Source: HyVt-560 sp964577195 (lineage in GTDB: Bacteria; Pseudomonadota; Gammaproteobacteria; UWMA-0217). Taken from it: a DNA stretch of 12,207 bases. Every line of letters begins with the position of its first letter. Within the stretch, counting starts at the first letter, position 1. The notes beneath the pieces were generated by a model. That model had not been told where the DNA came from and searched no databases. It saw only the letters and a program-made list of their open reading frames with translations. Below, piece by piece: positions 7,084-12,207 of this stretch. The position numbers were made by a program, and so were the translations under genes. The DNA is taken from contig CAZNYF010000086.1 in the NCBI GenBank assembly GCA_964577195.1, forward strand, positions 1 to 12,207, written 5' to 3'.

Positions 7084-7243
7084 GGGCACCTCTAAAAATA
7101 CAAGCACCACTGTGGAAAAACCATGAACAGCACCTTTTTTATGCGAAAACTCGTTAAATACACCCAGTATTCGCCTCATTTCCGCATAAAAAATGCACTA
7201 TTCCTGATTTCCCTCAGCAGCACTTCTATTTTTAGAGATGCCC
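7084..7243 (+). mobile_element. MITE-like palindromic repeat, copy 2
   Basis: A 160-bp element in the same orientation as copy 1. The outer arms 7084-7115 and 7212-7243 match at 25 of 32 positions as inverted repeats. The middle stem TTTTTTATGCG (7135-7145) with CGCATAAAAAA (7183-7193) is 11 bp and perfect, and the apical stem is AATAC (7157-7161) with GTATT (7167-7171). It is flanked by TAAA on both sides (7080-7083 and 7244-7247), a likely 4-bp target duplication. Both copies share the stretch AACAGCACCTTTTTTA on the left and TAAAAAATGCACTATT on the right. No protein-coding capacity is apparent. Confidence 0.85.
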
Positions 7244-7263
7244 TAAAGGGCACCTCTAAATAG
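7244..7263 (+). repeat. Solitary repeat end abutting copy 2
   Basis: TAAAGGGCACCTCTAAA at 7244-7260 repeats 7080-7096 exactly (17 bp), i.e. the left end of copy 2 with its flank. No matching interior or right end follows; the sequence becomes unrelated before the next gene. It may be the remnant of a second, tandem element. Confidence 0.7.
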
Positions 7264-7318
7264 TAATAGTCAGGCTGAAAAAGATTTCGGCAATCATCTC
7301 TCGCCAAGTTTACTCACG

Positions 7319-7324
7319 TATAAT
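7319..7324 (+). promoter_or_regulatory. -10 box touching the start codon (possible leaderless promoter)
   Basis: A consensus TATAAT ends 5 bp before the ATG at 7330, so a start at the usual distance would fall on the start codon itself. No good -35 hexamer is visible about 17 bp upstream, and no Shine-Dalgarno sequence precedes this ATG. Either the operon has a leaderless mRNA or the true start lies elsewhere. Confidence 0.4.
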
Positions 7325-7329
7325 AAATT

Positions 7330-8088
7330 ATGCAGAACTGGATGAATAAGCTCCTGAGTTTTCCTGGCCGATTGCTGGTTAAATTCATCACACAGGAAAC
7401 TTCGGCTTACACAACTTTTAGCGTTCACGATACCGCGACACTTAGTCGCATTATGGAACCGGGTGATGTGCTACTGGTGGAGGGAAATTTGTGGCTCAGT
7501 GGTGCGATTAAATATTTAACCCAATCCACCTGGTCGCACTCAGCCATGTATGTGGGAAATATTATTGATCCAGAATCAGATCAGAGTGATCCAAAAGTAC
7601 TCATCGAAGCAGATATCAAGCTTGGTGTGGTAGGTGTTTCATTATCAAAATACCAGCACTTGAATATTCGTATTTGCCGACCGATAGGACTCACCGCTGA
7701 TGATAAACACAAAGTCATCAATTATATGAGGAAGCATTTAGGCAATTCCTATGATCTTAAAAATGTCGTTGATCTGGCGCGCTATTTATTACCAACACCA
7801 CCCGTGCCAAGACGCTTTCGCCGAGGCCTGATTGCGTTAGGCAGCGGTGATCCCACCCGTGCGATTTGTTCATCGTTGATCGCGCAGGCATTTCAATCTG
7901 TTAAGTACCCTATTTTACCGGTAAAAGAAGGTGATACAGCTAAAAGCGATGTCTACCAGATTCGTCATCATTCCCTGTTTGTACCGCGTGATTTTGATTC
8001 GTCACCCTATTTCGATATCATTAAACCCACGCTCAAGCTAGGATTTGATTATCAGTCGTTTAGATGGACGGAATCCCCTGATCAGTGA
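7330..8088 (+). CDS. Permuted papain-like (YiiX/NlpC-P60-type) hydrolase
   Basis: A 252-residue protein with the hallmarks of circularly permuted NlpC/P60-like cysteine hydrolases, where the catalytic His precedes the Cys. EPGDVLLVEG (43-52) is the opening strand, WSHSAMYVG carries His70, LIEADI carries a candidate acidic residue Glu93, and AICSSLIAQAF carries Cys180. Families of this fold cleave peptide, amide or lipid-ester bonds; the substrate here is unknown. No signal peptide is clear: the N-terminus is amphipathic (NKLLSFPGRLLVKFI), so it may be cytoplasmic or membrane-associated. Its TGA overlaps the GTG of sbcD by 4 bp, implying translational coupling. The start codon lacks a ribosome site. 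A downstream in-frame start is unlikely to be much better because the fold begins by about residue 43. Confidence 0.8.
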   Translation: MQNWMNKLLSFPGRLLVKFITQETSAYTTFSVHDTATLSRIMEPGDVLLVEGNLWLSGAIKYLTQSTWSHSAMYVGNIIDPESDQSDPKVLIEADIKLGVVGVSLSKYQHLNIRICRPIGLTADDKHKVINYMRKHLGNSYDLKNVVDLARYLLPTPPVPRRFRRGLIALGSGDPTRAICSSLIAQAFQSVKYPILPVKEGDTAKSDVYQIRHHSLFVPRDFDSSPYFDIIKPTLKLGFDYQSFRWTESPDQ

Positions 8089-9224
8089 AAATTTTACATA
8101 CTTCTGACTGGCATATCGGTCGTCAATTACACAATGTATCGCTGTTAGAAGATCAGGCATATGTGCTCGATCAAATGATTAATATTGTAATCGAGCAGCA
8201 AGTGAAGGTGGTGCTGGTTGCCGGAGATATTTATGATCGGGCAATTCCGCCTGCTGCGGCAATTACGTTGGTTGATGAAGTGCTGGACCGCCTCTGCCGA
8301 GAATTAAATTTACCCGTCATCGTTATTGCCGGAAATCATGACAGTCCAGAACGACTCGGCTTTGCGGCGCGACAATTATCACGTGCCAATTTACATATCT
8401 GTGGCGCATTAAATAAATCCATGCAGCCCGTTATTTTGCAGGATCAGCATGGTGATATCGCTTTTTACAGTTTCCCTTACAGCGACCCCGCAACGGTGAG
8501 GCACGTCTTTGATGCTGAATGTCTAACGCATGATCAGGCAACAGCAGAAGTCATCGCTCAGTTATTAAAGCAGCAACCGGCTGTGCAGCGGCGGGTTTTA
8601 CTCAGTCACTGCTTTGTCGCTGGCGGGTCACCCAGCGAATCAGAACGACCGCTTTCAGTTGGCGGGGCAGAACAAGTCTCTACTGAACATTTTAAACATT
8701 TTAATTACGCAGCCTTGGGTCATTTGCACGGCCCGCAGTATCGTAGCAAAGAAACCATTCGTTATTCTGGCTCGATATTAAAGTACTCTTTTTCAGAAGT
8801 AGATCATGAAAAATCAGTCACGCTGGTGGATATGGATCAACAAGGGCAGTGCTTAATCGACCTCATTCCTTTGCAGCCATTAAAAGATCTACGTGTGATT
8901 GAGGGATTTATGAAGGATGTGTTAGCCGCTGGAAAAAAGGACAAAAATGCTAAAGATTATGTATTAATCAGATTACAGGATACGGATGCGATACTCGATA
9001 CCATGGGGCAGTTACGCGAAGTCTATCCTAACGTATTGCATATTGAACGTCCGGCGTTAATGAGGAGTTTAAAAGGCCCAAGTATTGACCTGGATAAAAT
9101 AAAACACAATGAACTGGAAATGGTTGAAGATTTTTATGAGCAGACATCTGGCAATCAGTTAAACCAGGCACAAAAAAATATTTTGGAAAAAATTATTGTG
9201 AAGCAACAAGATCATTTGCAATGA
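8085..9224 (+). CDS. sbcD: Exonuclease SbcCD, nuclease subunit SbcD
   Basis: The Mre11-type metallophosphodiesterase of the SbcCD complex, which degrades double-stranded ends and cuts DNA hairpins with Mn2+. The 379-residue product has all the phosphoesterase motifs: SDWHIG (Asp8, His10), AGDIYDR (Asp48), AGNHDS (Asn84, His85), LLSHCF (His175) and GHLHGPQ (His213, His215). The region SESERPLSVGGAEQV and RYSGSILKYSFSE looks, from memory, closer to the Bacillus-type SbcD than to the E. coli one. Residues about 270-379 form the capping and SbcC-binding part. The GTG start has no strong ribosome site and is coupled to the preceding gene; its TGA overlaps the sbcC ATG by 4 bp. Confidence 0.96.
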   Translation: MKILHTSDWHIGRQLHNVSLLEDQAYVLDQMINIVIEQQVKVVLVAGDIYDRAIPPAAAITLVDEVLDRLCRELNLPVIVIAGNHDSPERLGFAARQLSRANLHICGALNKSMQPVILQDQHGDIAFYSFPYSDPATVRHVFDAECLTHDQATAEVIAQLLKQQPAVQRRVLLSHCFVAGGSPSESERPLSVGGAEQVSTEHFKHFNYAALGHLHGPQYRSKETIRYSGSILKYSFSEVDHEKSVTLVDMDQQGQCLIDLIPLQPLKDLRVIEGFMKDVLAAGKKDKNAKDYVLIRLQDTDAILDTMGQLREVYPNVLHIERPALMRSLKGPSIDLDKIKHNELEMVEDFYEQTSGNQLNQAQKNILEKIIVKQQDHLQ

Positions 9225-12207
9225 GACCGATTCAGCTTTCAATGACGGCCTTTGGTCCATTTGCAAAAACGGAATTCATTGATTTTGAAACTCTGGGAAA
9301 AAATCCGCTATTTTTAATTAATGGTCAGACTGGCTCCGGTAAAACGACCATTCTAGATGCGATTTGTTTTGCGCTTTATCATAAGACTACTGGTAATGAG
9401 CGTGAGGCTAGGGAAATGCGTTGTGATTACGCAGCGCCGGATGATCTCACCAGCGTTACCTTTGTTTTTGAATTGGCAGAACAACGCTACAAAATTCAGC
9501 GTATTCCCGAACAGGAACGACCAAAGCTAAGAGGCGAGGGTGTTAGTAAGCAACCGGCTAAAGCCACTCTGGAACGCCTGACAGGTTCGACTTCAGAGCT
9601 GCTGGTTGCCGCTAAAGTCACTGAAGCAACGCATGAAATTGAGCGGCTCATGGGCTTGAAAGTTGATCAGTTTCGGCAAGTGATGGTATTGCCTCAGGGA
9701 CAGTTCCGTAAATTATTAATGGCGGATTCAAAAGACAGGGAAAGTATTTTTAGCCAGTTGTTTGAAACCGGTATCTACAAGCGGATAGAAGAAGATTTGT
9801 CGCGTCAGGCAAAGTCGGTGTGGGTGCGTCGTGAAAAGCTTAAAGATAATCAACAAGGTGTGCTGAAGACGGCAGGATTCGAGCATGTAGAGCAGCTGGA
9901 TAGCACGGTGCTGGCACTGGTACCAGAAGAGCTACAGGCGCAACAGTACTACCAGGAAAAAGAACAGTTTTTTATCGCGGCAGATAGAGCGCATCGAGAT
10001 GCCGTTGTGCTACAAAATAATTTTAATAGTCTGGCGGCTTTAGAGCAGCAAAAGCAATCTATTGATTCGCGTAAAGCAGCGATGGATCAACAGCGAGAAC
10101 GAAAAAAACAGGCAAAACAGGCACTGGTTTTGAGTCCTGTTTATGATGATTTTCAGCGTCGTTCAGAAGAATTAAAGTCACTAGAAAAATCAGTGCTTTT
10201 AACCCAAGTAAATCTGGATAAAACACAACTAAAAAAAATAACCGCGACCGAGGAACAAACAAAAAACACTGAGCGGTCTCAACAGCTGGATCAGTTAAAA
10301 AATGAAAACTCTCATTTAGAGAGGCTTCAACAATCGGCAGAAAAACTTGAAAAAATAGAAGTCAATACGGCACTGGCAAAAAAGAAGTATCAAGTGCAAC
10401 AGGCCAAACAAAAACAGTGCGTAAATCAGCAGCAGGCATTATTAGAAAACATGGCGGCAGTGCGGCAAGAAAAACAACAGTTGGGGAAGCATGTAGCCGA
10501 GCAGTCAGACCTTAAAGTAGAGATTAATCAAGCACAAAACCAGTTAAAAAGTAGAAAACAATTGGATCAATTGTTGACTGAGGTTAAGAGCCTGGAGAAA
10601 AAGTCTCGACAACAACAAGCTGAGATCGAAAAGCAAAAAACACATTGCCAGCAAGCTCAATTAAAAGTGAAGAAAACAGATCTTGCCTGGCATCAGGGGC
10701 AGGCCATAGTGCTGGCGCAGGCATTGCAGCAGGATCAGCCTTGTCCTGTGTGTGGCAGTGAAACGCATCCTTTGCCAGCCTCGGGCGCGCATAGAGTGCC
10801 CACCAGAACGGAGCGTCAAACGGTGCAGTTAGAGGCTGAACGCGCAGAACAGAGTCTGCAAAAAGTCACTAATACACTCAGCTCACTCAATAATGATTTA
10901 AAACATCAGCATTTGCGTCAAAAAGAGCTACAGCAAACGCTGGGTACATTGTCCTCCAAGCGTGTCGATGAATTAGAGGATCAGCTTAGTGAACTGGTTC
11001 AGACCGAGCAGCAACAGCAAGCGCAGAAAAGACGCTTGTCTGACCTGGAGGTCTTAGATGTTGGTTACGAGCAATCAGCTCTGGCATTAATTGAAAAACT
11101 GGACTCTGCAACGTTAGCGGTGAGTCAATGTGCTGAAGAATTTCATCGTGCTGAAGCATCACGCAATGAACGGTTAAGTGAATTACCGGATGAGTTTCGG
11201 GATCCAAATGTGTTAATCCAAACGCTTGAGAATAATACAACGCGAGTGACGGCATTGGAAAAAGAGTTTGCCACTGCAGAAAGTGAATATTTAGAGATAG
11301 AAAAACAGTTTCAGAGATTAATTTCTGAGCTCGAAGCTGCTCGGCAACAAGGGATAAATGCTCAAGCTGTACTTAAAAAGACCGAATTCAATTGGACGGC
11401 GGCGCTGGAAAAAAGTGATCTTGCATCAAAAGAAGATTTTAAAAATGCGGTTTTAAATGACAACGAATTATTAAAGTTATCCGATGAGATTCAGCAGTTC
11501 GATCAAATCATGCAGGAGTCAATCGGGGCGATTAAACAGCAATCGCAGTTACTCAAGAAAAAACAGCCGCCAGATTTAGATAAATCGCAAAGCAGTCTAA
11601 ATGTTGCTGGCGAGGAAAAACGCCTGGCAGAAAAGGATTGGCAATCCATTTACCAGCAACTGGCCACCTTGCAGGAATATCAGACAGCATTGCAAAAGTT
11701 TGCGGTGGAGCAAAAAGAGCTGGAGGAAGAATACCAGGTCATCGGTACGCTCGCGGATGCCGCCAACGGGCGCACCGGTGCGAAAGTCAGTTTGCAACGA
11801 TTTGTATTGGGCGTGATGCTCGATGAAGTACTGCTGCAAGCTGGAAAGCGTCTCAGGCTAATGAGTAAAAACCGTTATCAGCTTCACCGCGAGAGAGATC
11901 GAACGCGTAGCCGAGGTGCATCCGGTCTCGAGCTGGTAGTGGAAGATGCCTATAGCGGTAAAACACGTCCGGTTGGGACGCTATCCGGGGGCGAAAGTTT
12001 TTTAGCGTCGTTATCGCTGGCGTTGGGATTGTCTGATGTGGTGCAGGCGCGCTCGGGTGGTATACGTCTGGATACTTTATTTATAGATGAGGGGTTCGGT
12101 AGTCTCGATAGTGAATCGCTGGATTTGGCTATTCGGACGCTGATCGATTTAAAAAACGCCGGTCGAATGGTCGGTATTATTTCTCATGTTGCAGAGCTTA
12201 AGGAGCA
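9221..12207 (+). CDS. sbcC: Exonuclease SbcCD, ATPase subunit SbcC (3' end cut by window)
   Basis: The Rad50-type SMC-like ATPase that holds DNA and controls SbcD. The frame stays open from ATG 9221 for 995 codons to the window edge. The N-terminal ATPase lobe has Walker A GQTGSGKT (35-42) and the Q-loop region VLPQGQFRKLL. Two long Q/K/E-rich coiled-coil arms flank the zinc hook CPVC (Cys508, Cys511). The C-terminal lobe has the signature LSGGESF (921-927), Walker B LFIDEGFGSLD with Asp956 and Glu957, the D-loop to Asp963, and the switch His989 in ISHV. By comparison with full-length relatives (about 1,050 residues in E. coli), only some tens of residues are missing. No frameshift is seen; all motifs are in one frame. 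It is the last visible gene of the hydrolase-sbcD-sbcC operon. Confidence 0.96.
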   Translation, partial: MRPIQLSMTAFGPFAKTEFIDFETLGKNPLFLINGQTGSGKTTILDAICFALYHKTTGNEREAREMRCDYAAPDDLTSVTFVFELAEQRYKIQRIPEQERPKLRGEGVSKQPAKATLERLTGSTSELLVAAKVTEATHEIERLMGLKVDQFRQVMVLPQGQFRKLLMADSKDRESIFSQLFETGIYKRIEEDLSRQAKSVWVRREKLKDNQQGVLKTAGFEHVEQLDSTVLALVPEELQAQQYYQEKEQFFIAADRAHRDAVVLQNNFNSLAALEQQKQSIDSRKAAMDQQRERKKQAKQALVLSPVYDDFQRRSEELKSLEKSVLLTQVNLDKTQLKKITATEEQTKNTERSQQLDQLKNENSHLERLQQSAEKLEKIEVNTALAKKKYQVQQAKQKQCVNQQQALLENMAAVRQEKQQLGKHVAEQSDLKVEINQAQNQLKSRKQLDQLLTEVKSLEKKSRQQQAEIEKQKTHCQQAQLKVKKTDLAWHQGQAIVLAQALQQDQPCPVCGSETHPLPASGAHRVPTRTERQTVQLEAERAEQSLQKVTNTLSSLNNDLKHQHLRQKELQQTLGTLSSKRVDELEDQLSELVQTEQQQQAQKRRLSDLEVLDVGYEQSALALIEKLDSATLAVSQCAEEFHRAEASRNERLSELPDEFRDPNVLIQTLENNTTRVTALEKEFATAESEYLEIEKQFQRLISELEAARQQGINAQAVLKKTEFNWTAALEKSDLASKEDFKNAVLNDNELLKLSDEIQQFDQIMQESIGAIKQQSQLLKKKQPPDLDKSQSSLNVAGEEKRLAEKDWQSIYQQLATLQEYQTALQKFAVEQKELEEEYQVIGTLADAANGRTGAKVSLQRFVLGVMLDEVLLQAGKRLRLMSKNRYQLHRERDRTRSRGASGLELVVEDAYSGKTRPVGTLSGGESFLASLSLALGLSDVVQARSGGIRLDTLFIDEGFGSLDSESLDLAIRTLIDLKNAGRMVGIISHVAELKE

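Noticed and set aside
5013..7263. CRISPR array or phage attachment sites as an explanation for the repeats
   Set aside because: There are only two full copies about 1.9 kb apart with internal palindromes and likely target duplications. There are no regular spacers, cas genes, integrase or tRNA.

Overview
The window looks like the chromosome of a gammaproteobacterium of moderate GC content, probably a marine or host-associated, non-enteric lineage. The best evidence is an adjacent fabA/fabB pair, the anaerobic unsaturated fatty acid pathway typical of Gammaproteobacteria, together with two Gram-negative lipoproteins. No genus can be named from the sequence alone. The assembly has a 100-N scaffold gap (3545-3644), so gene order across that point is a scaffolder's join rather than contiguous sequence.

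Layout. 1-209: a possible 3' tail of an unrecognised gene and a hairpin. 210-1439 (minus): a lipoprotein with a ChaN/DUF399-type domain and a C-terminal PDZ domain. 1430-3544 (plus): a secreted M1-like (gluzincin) metallopeptidase, divergent from the first gene with overlapping 5' ends. After the gap, 3699-4391 is a small lipoprotein with an NTF2-like/DUF4878-like look, then fabA (4450-4965) and fabB (5237-6451). Between fabA and fabB lies a 159-bp palindromic repeat. 6695-6967 is a 90-residue glycine-zipper membrane protein with a near-perfect Shine-Dalgarno sequence, its own promoter candidate and a strong intrinsic terminator. 6968-7329 has no gene but holds that terminator, a second 160-bp copy of the palindromic repeat, a solitary repeat end and a promoter -10 box that touches the next start codon. 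7330-12207 is a tightly coupled operon: a permuted papain-like (YiiX/NlpC-P60-type) hydrolase, sbcD and sbcC, each junction a 4-bp stop/start overlap. sbcC runs off the right edge with only its last few dozen codons missing.

How the genes work together. FabA makes and isomerises the trans-2/cis-3-decenoyl-ACP intermediate, and FabB elongates it, so these two set membrane unsaturation. SbcCD is the Rad50/Mre11-type nuclease that opens DNA hairpins and processes double-strand ends. The papain-like gene upstream is translationally coupled to it, which is not explained by known SbcCD biology.

The most interesting item is the two-copy palindromic repeat. It looks like a MITE. The two copies differ in sequence, but their middle and apical stems carry matching compensatory changes (three base pairs), so a fold is apparently being maintained. 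One copy sits inside the fabA-fabB unit, and both lie near genes for a nuclease whose known substrates are DNA hairpins; that last link is only suggestive.
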